A stretch of DNA of 51,233 nt from an uncultured Opitutia bacterium (GCA_903825285.1 CAIJZY010000018.1:1-51233), one strand, 5' to 3'; counted from the stretch's first letter, positions 7,908 to 17,107 are shown. Notes: generated from the sequence alone by a model not told the origin. Made by a program: numbers and translations.

Positions 7908-8597
7908 ATGCGATTCAAGTTATGACTCATCCCGGTCAGCGTTCTATTAGTAGGCATCGCGTTCCGATTACGTGGCGAATCGACCGCCTAGGTTGCGGCC
8001 AGAAAAGTGGAGCTCCGGCAAAGCCTTGCGGTTTCCGTCAGTGGTTGGCAGGCCAAGGATCTCCCCATTGGAGAAACGGAAGAGGTCCGGGAAGTGGCCG
8101 AGAAGACCTTGTGCTATGACGATTACTTTTCCCGTTCCTATCGAAAAAGGGACGTTGAGCTCAACGTCTTTTAGCTTACTGACTGCCGGGCAAATTTCCG
8201 GCTCAGATGCTTGCCAAGCACACGCCGAACATGAGCTGGACGCTGAACGAAATGTTCTGTGATGAGATGGGGCATATTGTCGTCACCAAGATAGTTGAAA
8301 GCGCCCTCCGACCGGTACAATGGGGTAAGTTACGGACGCCCAAAGGAGCAATTTTCTACATGATGTTCTGGCACATGATCGGCGCCGTCCCTACTACTTC
8401 GGGGAGCAATTTTACAGCATGCCGCATCCTCTGACCTATTGGTGGGAGGCGTTGCGCTTGGCCACGGGGGCCAATTCATTGAATTCTTCTTTCGCATAAC
8501 CAGCAACGTGCCACCCGAGTAAATCTGGGGCGACCAAGGCTTTCAAGAGACCATCAGTGGGTTCAAGGCACTAGGCCTCGGCAGGCGGGCTAACTGA
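7908..8597 (+). pseudogene. Relic of an exosortase-associated EpsI-like gene
   Basis: No frame is open for long here, but one protein of about 230 residues can be reconstructed. It runs MRFKL, stop TGA 7923, then LIPVSVLLVGIAFRLRG (membrane helix), stop TAG 7989. Next come VAARKVELRQSLAVSVSG, LPIGETEEVREVAEKTLC and RKRDVELNVF. A shift near 8170 gives AY, stop TGA 8180, then LPGKFPAQMLAKHTPNMSW and FYMMFWHMIG. A shift near 8384 gives RPYYFGEQFYSMPHPLTYWW. A further shift near 8473 gives FFFRITSNVPPE, stop TAA 8520, then IWGDQGFQETISGFKALGL. That is at least three frameshifts and four stops. The order N-terminal helix, V-x-L-x-V-x-x-AY, PGK, HTPxxxW and RITSN resembles EpsI-like exosortase partners. 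The family call is by recall, not by search. It fills the whole gap between the two GT4 genes. Confidence 0.6.
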
Positions 8598-8605
8598 GAC
8601 TCTGG

Positions 8606-9763
8606 ATGAAAATATTGCATTACATCCCGACATACGCGCCTGCGTGGATGTGGGGTGGTCCGGTCAGGAGCGTTAGCACGCTTTGTGAGGAGCTGGCCAG
8701 GCAAGGTCACGATGTGACAGTCTTTACCACGGACGCCGGATTAGGTCCTGCGGATATTCCTATGCGTACGGCAGCGGTGCTGCGCAATGGAGTGAAGGTT
8801 CACTATTACCCGCGAGACCCTGGGTTTGGAATCAAATCCTCGGCGCTGGAGGAGGCGGTTCGTGTCCGGGCAAAGGAATTTGACCTGATCCATGTCACCG
8901 CAATCTGGCAGCGCACCGGCACCGCAGCGTGCCGGGCCGCTTGGGCCGCAGGCGTCCCGTATGTTATTTCGCCTAGGGGCGCGTTGGGGCCTTACTCGTG
9001 GACGCGAGGCACACTGAAGAAATTGGCCTATTACTTCCTGCACGAACGGAGAAATCTGCACACAGCAGCTGGTTTCCACTACACCTCGGCGATGGAGAAG
9101 TTGGAGTGCAGGAGATTCCGGTTTGGCCAAGCTTGTTGCATAGTAGCCAATGGGATTGATTTTCAGCTATGGGCTAGAAACGAAGTGTCAGGTGCGGCTT
9201 GGCGCCAAGCCGGGAGCATGGCCGCCGGTGACACGGTGCTACTCTATGCCGGGCGGTTGCACCACAAGAAGGGCCTCGATCTCTTGCCATCCGTTCTGGA
9301 TAAGCTCCAAGATGAGAATTGGGTCATGGCTTTTGTGGGTAAGGATGAAGATGGGACTGGCAATCGCCTGCAGGCAGAATTCAGCCGCAGGGGCCTGTCT
9401 AGCCGGGTGCGGTTCCTTCCCGGTGTGGATCCCGCGTCGCTGGTGGCAGCGTATTCCGGTGCGGATGTTCTCGTATTCCCTAGTGCGCACGAGAATTTTG
9501 GCAATGTAGCGGTCGAGGCGGCTGCCTGCGGGTGTTGGGTTTTGGCCTCTGCTCAAGTTGGTGTGGCGCACGAGTTGGCGGCACTGGGTGCAGGGGAGTG
9601 CCTGCCGCGCGAAACGGCGGCATGGGCGACGGCGCTTGACCGATGGGCTGGGTCCTCATTTGGCGGTAATTTGCTGCGTAACCGATTGGCTGACGCGTTT
9701 GATATGAAGGTTACGGCGGAAGTCATGGCACGGTTCTACGAGACTTTGCTAACGGAGAGATAA
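8606..9763 (+). CDS. Glycosyltransferase family 4 (GT-B) enzyme
   Basis: This 385-residue GT4 enzyme begins MKILHYIPTYAPAWMWGGPV, a common N-terminus of bacterial EPS/LPS GT4 proteins. ELARQGHDVTVFTTD completes the first Rossmann motif. The donor domain begins near residue 210 (TVLLYAGRLHHKKGLDLLP), continues with VRFLPGVDPASLVAAY, and carries the E-x7-E region HENFGNVAVEAAACGC (about 293-308). It starts just 8 bp after the EpsI-like relic and ends one base before the FkbM gene, so it is probably co-transcribed. Sugar specificity is unknown. Base composition matches the GC-rich flank rather than the AT-rich block that starts about 2 kb further on. Confidence 0.9.
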   Translation: MKILHYIPTYAPAWMWGGPVRSVSTLCEELARQGHDVTVFTTDAGLGPADIPMRTAAVLRNGVKVHYYPRDPGFGIKSSALEEAVRVRAKEFDLIHVTAIWQRTGTAACRAAWAAGVPYVISPRGALGPYSWTRGTLKKLAYYFLHERRNLHTAAGFHYTSAMEKLECRRFRFGQACCIVANGIDFQLWARNEVSGAAWRQAGSMAAGDTVLLYAGRLHHKKGLDLLPSVLDKLQDENWVMAFVGKDEDGTGNRLQAEFSRRGLSSRVRFLPGVDPASLVAAYSGADVLVFPSAHENFGNVAVEAAACGCWVLASAQVGVAHELAALGAGECLPRETAAWATALDRWAGSSFGGNLLRNRLADAFDMKVTAEVMARFYETLLTER

Positions 9764-9764
9764 A

Positions 9765-10526
9765 ATGCTAAAGGCACTGCATCGACTGACGGGCGAGATG
9801 TATCACGTTAAAGGGATCCTGACTCCGACTGATTATCGCCGCTGGAGGATGAACCTGCTAACTCGGTTGCCGAGTGTGCTGGAGCGACGCAGCCTTGGTC
9901 CGGTTGACGAAGCATTTGGTGATACTTTCGCAATCCGGAAAAACGGACGCCTGCTGCGCTTGCAACGGACTTCTTTTGGCGTGGTGCGGGAAATTTTCGG
10001 TCAGGAGTGCTATTGCCCGGCTGCTGAACTTGGCTCGTGCCGGCAGATTCTCGACTTGGGTGCCAATGCAGGTGTATTCGGATTGTTTGCCCTGATGGCG
10101 GCACCTGATGCGACGGTGCACATGGTTGAGGCGCAAGCGGCACTGCTCGCTGTCCTGCAGGGCAACGTCGGCCGCAATGGCTATGCGGACCGGGTGCGAA
10201 CGGAGAATGCCCTTGTGGGGGGGGCGCAAAACGATTGGGCGACGCAGCTTCGCCAGCAGAATCCCGCGCTGCCGGATTTTTCGATACGCACGTATCTGGA
10301 CGGAGTAGGGGAGTGTGATTTTCTCAAGTGTGACATCGAAGGTGCCGAGTATACTTTCTTTTCCGGAGAAGTGGGTTGGCTACGCCAAGTCCGGCGCTTG
10401 GCGCTCGAATATCATGGCACTTGGGAGCAGGGCAGTGCTCTGGGCCGAATCCTAGACAAAAATGGCTTTGAGGTTCGCCAAGCCAATCACGGAGCCTTGG
10501 GCTATCTGTTTGCAACTCGCAAATGA
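9765..10526 (+). CDS. FkbM-family methyltransferase
   Basis: This 253-residue SAM-dependent methyltransferase of the FkbM type probably O-methylates a sugar of the repeat unit. The SAM-binding motif ILDLGANAGVFGLFAL lies at about residues 94-109, followed by the acidic-end strand VHMVEAQ and the helix LLAVLQGNVGRNG. The FkbM signature CDFLKCDIEGAEYTFF is at about 185-200. ATG 9765 follows the previous TAA by one base. Its own stop overlaps the next gene's start (ATGA at 10523-10526), so the genes are translationally coupled. The substrate is not known. Confidence 0.87.
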   Translation: MLKALHRLTGEMYHVKGILTPTDYRRWRMNLLTRLPSVLERRSLGPVDEAFGDTFAIRKNGRLLRLQRTSFGVVREIFGQECYCPAAELGSCRQILDLGANAGVFGLFALMAAPDATVHMVEAQAALLAVLQGNVGRNGYADRVRTENALVGGAQNDWATQLRQQNPALPDFSIRTYLDGVGECDFLKCDIEGAEYTFFSGEVGWLRQVRRLALEYHGTWEQGSALGRILDKNGFEVRQANHGALGYLFATRK

Positions 10527-11359
10527 CCGCGAACCGCTTCACGCTCGCCTGTGTCGTTCTAACCAAGAACGAGGAAACAAATCTGTCCCGTTGTTTGGCC
10601 TCGGTGTCCTGGTGTCCTGAGCGGCTCGTCGTTGATTCCGGTAGCACGGATCAGACCTGCGACCTGGGCCAGGTACTTGGCGCGAGGGTGGTGGTCCATT
10701 TGCCTACGGGAGTTTTTAATATTGCTGAGCAACGAAACTGGGCGCTTCAGTCTGCCGACATCCAAGCGGAGTGGGTGCTGTTTCTTGACGCGGATGAGGA
10801 AGTGACGCCGGCCTTGCGCGTGGCCATTGAGCAGGTGGTCTTGAATTCTGGCTGCAATGCTTTCGAGCTGACGCCGCGTTATCTATTCTGGGGGCGATGG
10901 CTCAAGCGTACGCAGGGTTTTCCCAATTGGCATGCCCGTCTGGTCCGACGAGGAGAGGTTGGCTTCACGGGCGGAGTGTGGGAGCACTTTGATAATCGGG
11001 CTCGTATTGGCCGAATCTCGGAACCCTACAATCATTACGCCAATTCGAAAGGCCTGTCGGACTGGCTCGCACGGCATGAACGTTACTCATCATGGGACGC
11101 GCAGAAGATCATGCATTACTTGATGACGGGCGATGCGCAGGCCCTCGGCACAGGCCGCAAGGCCCGGCTGCGCCTACTGGCCGCCCGGTTTTATCCACTT
11201 CGGCCGGTCGTTCGGTTTGTGCACGTCTATTTTGTGCGACTAGGCTTCCTCGAAGGACTGCCGGCGCTGGTTTTCAGTTTTCAATATTTTGTCTACGAGG
11301 CATTTACCGTGATCAAGGTCTGGGAATTGAAACGTCTACATCACAATGAGCCGCTCTGA
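10523..11359 (+). CDS. Glycosyltransferase family 2, WaaE/KdtX-like
   Basis: This 278-residue GT-A enzyme begins its nucleotide-sugar fold with ACVVLTKNEETNLSRCLASV (about 8-27), then LVVDSGSTDQTCDL and the DXD-type metal site LFLDADEEV (about 86-94). The later block with a tryptophan, NWHARLVRRGEVGF and GGVWEHF, matches the WaaE/KdtX-like class of LPS-core glycosyltransferases. A hydrophobic C-terminal segment (about 235-262) may associate with the membrane. It overlaps the FkbM gene by 4 bp and the next GT4 gene by 14 bp. A paralogue with the same layout lies at 34642-35424. The AT-rich block of the locus begins around its 3' end. Confidence 0.88.
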   Translation: MTANRFTLACVVLTKNEETNLSRCLASVSWCPERLVVDSGSTDQTCDLGQVLGARVVVHLPTGVFNIAEQRNWALQSADIQAEWVLFLDADEEVTPALRVAIEQVVLNSGCNAFELTPRYLFWGRWLKRTQGFPNWHARLVRRGEVGFTGGVWEHFDNRARIGRISEPYNHYANSKGLSDWLARHERYSSWDAQKIMHYLMTGDAQALGTGRKARLRLLAARFYPLRPVVRFVHVYFVRLGFLEGLPALVFSFQYFVYEAFTVIKVWELKRLHHNEPL

Positions 11360-12569
11360 GCCGTTACGCGTGGCCATATTGGCTACCCATCCGATCCAGT
11401 ATCAGGTTCCGCTTTGGCGTAAGCTTGCTGCGTCTGGTGAATTCGATGTGCATGTTTTCTATGGATCGGACATCAGCGTTCGTGGCTACCGCGACGAGGG
11501 ATTTGGTGTGAATGTCAGCTGGGATGTGCCGCTGACAGAAGGTTATGCGCACACCTTTCTCTCCCTTGATGCATCGCTGCAGCGCGTCTCATTTTGGTAT
11601 CCGCGGGCCGTTAAGTTACAAGAGCGCCTTCGTGATTTCCGCCCACAAGTAGTCCTGCACACGGCATATAATTCACTCTTTTGGATAGAGGCGCTGCGCG
11701 TTGCACGCTCTCTCGATGTGCCTGTGGTCATGAGGCATGAAGCCTCGGACGAGGCCGTGTCGCGTTCTGCCCTTAAGAGCTTCATGCGGGATCAAGGGCT
11801 TAGGTATCTCTACTCGCATGTTCGCCAGTTCGCGGCGATAGGCATAAACGCACGGAAGCATCTGCAAAGGCTCGGGATTCCCTCAGGAAAAATTGGCTGG
11901 TCGCCTTATTGTGTCGATTCCGATCTGATGGAGCAGCAGGTGATAAAGTGGCGTCATCAACGTGCCGCATTGAGAACACAGCTTAAAATTAAAGCGGAGG
12001 ATTATGCGCTAATCTTTGCCGGAAAGTTAACTGCGAAAAAGCAGCCGCTGCTGATTATTTCTGCGATTGAGAGCTTACCTCCGATGATACGAGAGCGCAT
12101 CCACCTGATTGTTCTTGGCGATGGCGAGCTTCGGGCGCCGCTCGAAGTTAAAGGGTCAAAAGTTCTTGGCGGGCGACTCCATATGGCAGGCTTTGTGAAT
12201 CAAACAGGGATGGGGCATTGGTATGCAGCGGCAGACTGTCTGGTGCTACCATCCAGCAAAGGTGCCGGCGAGACTTGGGGGCTAGTAGTAAATGAGGCAC
12301 TGCAATTCGGACTTCCGGCGATTGTCAGCGATGGAGTAGGATGCCGCTCTGATCTAATTGATATAAATGTGGGACGAGTATTCAATTCTGACTCCGCAAC
12401 AGACTTCGCGCGTGCGGTAACTGAAGTTTTGCTGGATGTGCTACGCAATCGCGACAGTTGCAATGAGCTATGTCGGCAGAAGGTTTCTCACTATTCACTG
12501 ACCGCGGCCGCTGATGGGTTGGCCGCGGCATTAAATAAAGCGGCTAAAGCGGCTCTGCTTACCCACTAA
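11346..12569 (+). CDS. Glycosyltransferase family 4 enzyme
   Basis: This 407-residue GT-B glycosyltransferase has an N-terminal domain beginning LRVAILATHPIQYQVPLWRK, a form seen in GT4 enzymes of surface-polysaccharide loci. The donor domain starts near residue 220 with YALIFAGKLTAKKQPLLI. The catalytic region KGAGETWGLVVNEALQFGLP (about 306-325) holds the E-x7-E pair, followed by AIVSDGVGCRSDLI. The start codon lies inside the previous gene (14-bp overlap), pointing to coupling. The sequence becomes clearly AT-richer through this gene. Sugar specificity cannot be told. Confidence 0.88.
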   Translation: MSRSEPLRVAILATHPIQYQVPLWRKLAASGEFDVHVFYGSDISVRGYRDEGFGVNVSWDVPLTEGYAHTFLSLDASLQRVSFWYPRAVKLQERLRDFRPQVVLHTAYNSLFWIEALRVARSLDVPVVMRHEASDEAVSRSALKSFMRDQGLRYLYSHVRQFAAIGINARKHLQRLGIPSGKIGWSPYCVDSDLMEQQVIKWRHQRAALRTQLKIKAEDYALIFAGKLTAKKQPLLIISAIESLPPMIRERIHLIVLGDGELRAPLEVKGSKVLGGRLHMAGFVNQTGMGHWYAAADCLVLPSSKGAGETWGLVVNEALQFGLPAIVSDGVGCRSDLIDINVGRVFNSDSATDFARAVTEVLLDVLRNRDSCNELCRQKVSHYSLTAAADGLAAALNKAAKAALLTH

Positions 12570-12579
12570 AGCGAATCAC

Positions 12580-13596
12580 GTGCTATCAATATTGTATCTT
12601 GCTTCTGGAGGAGAGAAAACTACCTCTATGATGAGAGCTCGCGCGTTGCAGCGGTTGGGACATGCGGTAAAAATACTCAATCTGAATGAATGCCACCCAG
12701 AAAATATCTGGGCACGACGCATCAATAACTGGACTGGCTATCGACTTATGCAGCAGAAAGTGGGTAACTTCATCTCTAAGCGAGTATCTACAGAACATTA
12801 CGATGTAGCTTGGGTTGATAGTGGCCCAATGGTCGGGTCTTCTATTATCGAACTACTCCACAATAGCGCTCTCAAAGTAGTAAACTATAATAACGATGAC
12901 CCAACTGGAGGGCGGGATGGCCGTGCCTGGGACACTTTTAAAGCCGCGATCTCCTCTTATGACCTTTTGGTAACAGTACGGCGTGATACTGAATCAGAAC
13001 TAAAAAAACTTGGTGCACGCAGGGTGCTGCGAGTTTGGATGAGCTGTGATGAAGTCGAACATCAACAGCGAGAAATTACCCTAGCGGATCGAACAATCTG
13101 GGGCAGTGATGTGGTGTTTGTTGGTAGCTGGATGCCCGAACGTGGCGAGTTTATGGCGGCCTTGCTGCGCAGCAAAATCCCATTAGCGATCTATGGGAAC
13201 TTTTGGAACAAGGCAGCACAGTGGACAGAGATAAAGCAGGCCTGGAGGGGGCCTGCTATTTATGGAGATGATTATGCGAAAGCTATCCAGTGTTCGAAGA
13301 TAGCTTTGGGCCTCTTGTCTAGAGGCAATCGGGACAAACATACGCAACGAACGGCAGAGATACCGGCTTTGGGGGCCCTCCTCTGCGCTGAGCGAACAGA
13401 CGAGCATCTCGATCTGTTTCTTGAAGGAAAGGAGGCGTTTTTCTGGAATGATGTTAATGAATGCGCTCGCACCTGCAGTGAGCTACTCGCCGACGAAGAT
13501 AGGCGGAGGACGGTTGCGAAAGCAGGTGCTAGGGTGATCGCGGAGCGTGGTCTCAGAAATGAGGTAATACTTAGTACGATTCTTCGCGAACTCTAA
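12580..13596 (+). CDS. CgeB-like family 1-type glycosyltransferase
   Basis: This 338-residue protein has a GTG start 10 bp after the preceding stop. It begins MLSILYLASGGEKTTSMMRA and has a conserved mid-region VNYNNDDPTGGRDG. The C-terminal block contains HTQRTAEIPALGALLCAE and DEHLDLFLEGKEAFFW. These features match CgeB-like proteins (Glyco_trans_1_2 domain), which are GT-B glycosyltransferases of spore-coat and surface polysaccharides. The gene is strongly AT-rich: bases 12841-12900 hold 21 G/C out of 60. It lies in the core of the putatively imported block. The acceptor and donor are unknown. Confidence 0.78.
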   Translation: MLSILYLASGGEKTTSMMRARALQRLGHAVKILNLNECHPENIWARRINNWTGYRLMQQKVGNFISKRVSTEHYDVAWVDSGPMVGSSIIELLHNSALKVVNYNNDDPTGGRDGRAWDTFKAAISSYDLLVTVRRDTESELKKLGARRVLRVWMSCDEVEHQQREITLADRTIWGSDVVFVGSWMPERGEFMAALLRSKIPLAIYGNFWNKAAQWTEIKQAWRGPAIYGDDYAKAIQCSKIALGLLSRGNRDKHTQRTAEIPALGALLCAERTDEHLDLFLEGKEAFFWNDVNECARTCSELLADEDRRRTVAKAGARVIAERGLRNEVILSTILREL

Positions 13597-13621
13597 ATCC
13601 TTTATTAAAACGCTGTAGAAT

Positions 13622-14305
13622 ATGAAACTGCCTAGATCGCTCAGAAAACATTTGCGGCGAATCTGGGATAGCCTTTGGTGCACCAACGAGAAAGGTATTA
13701 CAAAAGTGGGAGGGGCCACGTCGTGGGCGATCAATACGGAGATCCTGCCTCATAATGCGACTATAGTTTCAGGAGGGGTCGGCAACGACGTAACGTTTGA
13801 GAGGGAACTTGCGGACCATTACGGATGCACTGTTTATATCTTCGATCCTTCGCCCACCGGCATGGAAACAATGGCCCGTCCTGAGAATCAGCATGAGAGG
13901 ATATTCTACTTTCCACTGGGACTGGCAGCGATACCCGGCACACTTGTATTCACATTGCCAGATGATCCTGAAGAAGGTTCCTACACGGTTGCTAGGGATA
14001 ATGCAACAGTCAGGTCCACCAGGTTTTCCTGCACTACAGTATCAGCTTTCTTTAACGAAAGACAACTAGGGCGAATAGACGTTTTGAAGCTCGATATAGA
14101 GGGGTTCGAATATGGAGTTATAGATGATGTGCTAAGCGAAAGACTGCCTATCAGTCAGTTATGCATAGAATACCACCACTTTATGAAAGGAATCAGTGTC
14201 TGGCAGACATGTCGAAGTATCTGGCGATTGAAACGCAGCGGTTTTTCCATCTGCCGTAAAGAAATGTGTGACTATCTCTTTGTAGCGCGACTAGTGCGGA
14301 AATGA
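13622..14305 (+). CDS. FkbM-family methyltransferase, second copy
   Basis: This 227-residue protein shows the FkbM pattern in a shortened, divergent form. TIVSGGVGNDVTFERELADH (about 44-63) takes the place of the glycine-rich SAM loop, and VYIFDPSPTGMETM ends the second strand. The signature IDVLKLDIEGFEYGVIDDVL lies at about 151-170, then LCIEYHHF. It starts 25 bp after the CgeB-like gene. Its stop overlaps the next start (ATGA, 14302-14305). It is AT-rich like its neighbours and not closely similar to the copy at 9765-10526, so it is probably an independent acquisition rather than a recent duplicate. It probably methylates a sugar. Confidence 0.8.
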   Translation: MKLPRSLRKHLRRIWDSLWCTNEKGITKVGGATSWAINTEILPHNATIVSGGVGNDVTFERELADHYGCTVYIFDPSPTGMETMARPENQHERIFYFPLGLAAIPGTLVFTLPDDPEEGSYTVARDNATVRSTRFSCTTVSAFFNERQLGRIDVLKLDIEGFEYGVIDDVLSERLPISQLCIEYHHFMKGISVWQTCRSIWRLKRSGFSICRKEMCDYLFVARLVRK

Positions 14306-15531
14306 GCGTGAAATTGAAAGTCACCATATTGGTCGGCGGACGGTGGCATGCCTTTGACCTGGCGCGGGGATTGAAGGCTAGAGGCGTCTTGCATAAGCTG
14401 ATAACTAGCTATCCATGGTTTAAGGTAAAAAAGTGGGGTTTCAGCCGCGAAGAAGTGATTACACTTACTGAAACACAATGGTTGGACCAAGCTTCTAACC
14501 GCATTATGCTTGGAAGATATCGCACGAAACTTCAGCATTTCATTCACGAGCGTTTTGCGGTTACCGCTGCACGCCATATTGATGGGGCTGATGTCGTTCA
14601 TGGTTGGTCCAGTTTTTCGGAGCCCGCAATTGCTCGGTGCAAGACGCTTGGTGTACCATTCGTTCTAGAGCGGGGATCATCCCACATGCTAACCCAATGT
14701 CAGCTTCTCGAGGCCGAGTGTTGTCTTTTAGATCTCCCAAGAGATATAACCCATCCGAAGGTTGTTCAAATGGAATTAGCTGAATATGCGGCAGCAACGC
14801 GGATAGCGGTGCCGAGCCGATTCGTTGAACAGTCATTTTTGCGAAATGGAGTTCAGGCAGAAAAGTTGGCTTACAATCCGTTAGGGGTGAATCTGGCTCA
14901 ATTCTCGATTTCTAGGCGAAAGTCTACTGGCGAATTCCGCATAATTTACGCAGGATCGTTATCTTACCGTAAAGGGATTCACTATCTTGTTGAAGGTTAC
15001 AGGCGGGCGGCCATCCCCAAGGCACGTTTAATCTTAGTCGGGGGTTCTGTTTCCGAGACTCAAATGCTAATTGGGAAAGTACCAACAGGACTAGAACGAC
15101 TCGGACATGTGTCGCAGTCCTTACTCGTAGATTACTACCATGAGGCGAGTGTCTTTGTCTTGGCTAGCATCGAAGAAGGAATGGCAATGGTGCAGGCGCA
15201 GGCACTCGCGACTGGCTTACCAATTATTTGCACAGACAATACTGGTGGGGAAGATCTGTTGCAGTTGATTGCTCCCGGTGTAACGCCAGTGATCGAACAC
15301 GGCGGTGTGCGGCGCTATCCTGCTGGCTTTGTGGTCCCAATTCGTGATCCAGCAGCAATTGCCCAATGCCTCCTCCGATTGTATGCAGATCCTGCGTTGC
15401 TAGCATTGCAGCGCCAAGCAGCGTTGCGTATCCACGAATTCCCTCTCGATTGGCAATCCTATGCCGATAGAGCATTAGCCGGTTACAATTCATTGCTGAG
15501 CTCCAGGTCCAACCAGGGTACATTTGATTAG
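14302..15531 (+). CDS. Glycosyltransferase family 4 enzyme with EX7Q variant motif
   Basis: This 409-residue GT-B enzyme has N-terminal LKVTILVGGRWHAFDLARGL and the conserved middle RGSSHMLTQCQLLEAE with an ERG-S-H motif. The donor domain begins near residue 215 (FRIIYAGSLSYRKGIHYLVE). The catalytic region reads SIEEGMAMVQAQALATGLPI (about 289-308): the second Glu of the usual E-x7-E pair is Gln here. TDNTGGEDLL follows. I recall a GT4 subgroup with the same substitution, so this need not mean loss of activity. It is coupled to the FkbM gene by a 4-bp overlap. It is followed by a 155-bp spacer before the flippase start. Confidence 0.87.
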   Translation: MSVKLKVTILVGGRWHAFDLARGLKARGVLHKLITSYPWFKVKKWGFSREEVITLTETQWLDQASNRIMLGRYRTKLQHFIHERFAVTAARHIDGADVVHGWSSFSEPAIARCKTLGVPFVLERGSSHMLTQCQLLEAECCLLDLPRDITHPKVVQMELAEYAAATRIAVPSRFVEQSFLRNGVQAEKLAYNPLGVNLAQFSISRRKSTGEFRIIYAGSLSYRKGIHYLVEGYRRAAIPKARLILVGGSVSETQMLIGKVPTGLERLGHVSQSLLVDYYHEASVFVLASIEEGMAMVQAQALATGLPIICTDNTGGEDLLQLIAPGVTPVIEHGGVRRYPAGFVVPIRDPAAIAQCLLRLYADPALLALQRQAALRIHEFPLDWQSYADRALAGYNSLLSSRSNQGTFD

Positions 15532-15686
15532 TACCCTCCAGCGGAGCTTTGGGAGGTTGAATGCCGACAAGTTGGGCATATCAAAGTAACATCTCTTGTG
15601 ATAATCTATCGCAGAGCACGTGAGCAGTGGGATATCAATGCAGCAAACTAGCTCATGAACAGAAAAAATATAGAAGCTGGTTATTT

Positions 15687-17036
15687 ATGGCCGGACTAAG
15701 ACGCAACTTGATCGCAAACGTCTATTCGACCACCGCGGTGGTCGTCGGGCAAATTGCACTAGTTCCACTTTTTTTGAGTTCATGGGGGCAAATTTACTAT
15801 GGGCAATGGTTGGTGCTTTCTGCGGTGCCAGCCTATCTGGCTCTATCTGACGTCGGAATAAGCAATGCGCTAGGTAATCAGTTTTCCATTTGCGTTGAAA
15901 GAGGTGAGCACGTTCATGCTCAAGATCTCATGGGCGCAGTGTGGCGGTTTCAGACTTGGTTTTCGTTGGCACTGACTTTGCTCGTTGGTTTAGCGGTCGC
16001 TACATTTCCGGTGCAGTCATGGCTGAAATGCACGGCAGTAGGGCATGGCGAGTTTCGAACTGTTCTTCTGTTACTGACTGTCTATTCGCTTCTACCTCTG
16101 CAGATTGGTACCTTTTCGGGCATTTACCGGGCAGCACATGCTTTCCCGAAATACCTGCTTCTGCAGGGGCACATGAGAATATTAGAGCTATTCGGCACAA
16201 CCATATTGCTTTGTTCTAAAGCGCCAATGCTATGGCTTGCTGCTCTATTGGTCGTGTTACGCATCATTTGGCTTTGTATTGTTAATATCCAAGCGCGGCG
16301 TTTACTGCCAGATCTTGCCCTGAATTGGGGAGCAGGCACATGGACTAATTTTAGCTCACTTTTACCAATAGGAGCAGGTTTCTTTGCATTCCCTATCGGC
16401 AATGCCTTGATCAACCAGGGAATGACTTTAGCTGTTAATAACGCTGGTGGACCTGGCGCGGTCGTCACGCTAAGTGTCTGCAGGCAGGTCGGGCGAATAT
16501 ACCTTCAGATATCTTCAATACTCTTCACCTCGCTACATCCTGAATTGACCACAGCATATGCTCAACTTGCACGAGGCCGTATGCAATCTTTGCAGGCAGG
16601 GGCTTTCCTCTTATCTTTATGGGTAGGAACTTTGTTCTCGATCGGGGCTTTTGTTCTAGGCGGTGTAGTTGTACAAATATGGACTGGAATGGGATCGATC
16701 GCAGGGACACTTGTCGGGGTTTTTGCCATTGAGGCCGTGACTGCCGCGCTAGGTAACCTTGCGCTCGTCGTGCCTTGGGCGACGAGTCGCCTCGGAAGTC
16801 TCCCCTTCGTCTATCTTATCGCGCAGTTGATGAGTCTAATAGTCAGTTGGACAGCTTTTCCATACTTAGGCATTGGCGCTGTCGGAGTGGCATTTCTGCT
16901 CGGCAATCTAGCATTCACAGTGATTGCTCTTAGTAGAAGCTTCGATGAACTAGAGTGCTCACTGAGGGATTTTATGGATTCTGGGCAACGTAGCTTACGT
17001 GATACCGCCGCGGCACTTTATTCGAGGTTTAGTTGA
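15687..17036 (+). CDS. Wzx-type oligosaccharide flippase (MOP superfamily)
   Basis: This 449-residue integral membrane protein has about 12 hydrophobic segments. It begins AGLRRNLIANVYSTTAVVVG and continues VPLFLSSWGQIYYGQWLVL, the usual N-terminal form of polysaccharide flippases (PST family). Later segments such as IGAGFFAFPIGNALINQGM and the helices up to FLLGNLAFTVIAL are consistent with this fold. It would move the undecaprenyl-linked repeat unit across the inner membrane. The frame is open back to GTG 15627, but ATG 15687 is preferred because the family-like N-terminus starts there. It is AT-rich like its neighbours. Confidence 0.85.
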   Translation: MAGLRRNLIANVYSTTAVVVGQIALVPLFLSSWGQIYYGQWLVLSAVPAYLALSDVGISNALGNQFSICVERGEHVHAQDLMGAVWRFQTWFSLALTLLVGLAVATFPVQSWLKCTAVGHGEFRTVLLLLTVYSLLPLQIGTFSGIYRAAHAFPKYLLLQGHMRILELFGTTILLCSKAPMLWLAALLVVLRIIWLCIVNIQARRLLPDLALNWGAGTWTNFSSLLPIGAGFFAFPIGNALINQGMTLAVNNAGGPGAVVTLSVCRQVGRIYLQISSILFTSLHPELTTAYAQLARGRMQSLQAGAFLLSLWVGTLFSIGAFVLGGVVVQIWTGMGSIAGTLVGVFAIEAVTAALGNLALVVPWATSRLGSLPFVYLIAQLMSLIVSWTAFPYLGIGAVGVAFLLGNLAFTVIALSRSFDELECSLRDFMDSGQRSLRDTAAALYSRFS

Positions 17037-17107
17037 AATGGTGCGTATTTTCTTTTCCGAAGCAATTTGCGTGCAACTAGCTCCAAGTTAGGAACGCTCC
17101 TCAGATT

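Noticed and set aside
5500-8605. Insertion sequence as cause of the two pseudogenes
   Set aside because: No transposase fragment, terminal inverted repeat or target duplication could be found; lesions are small indels and point changes.
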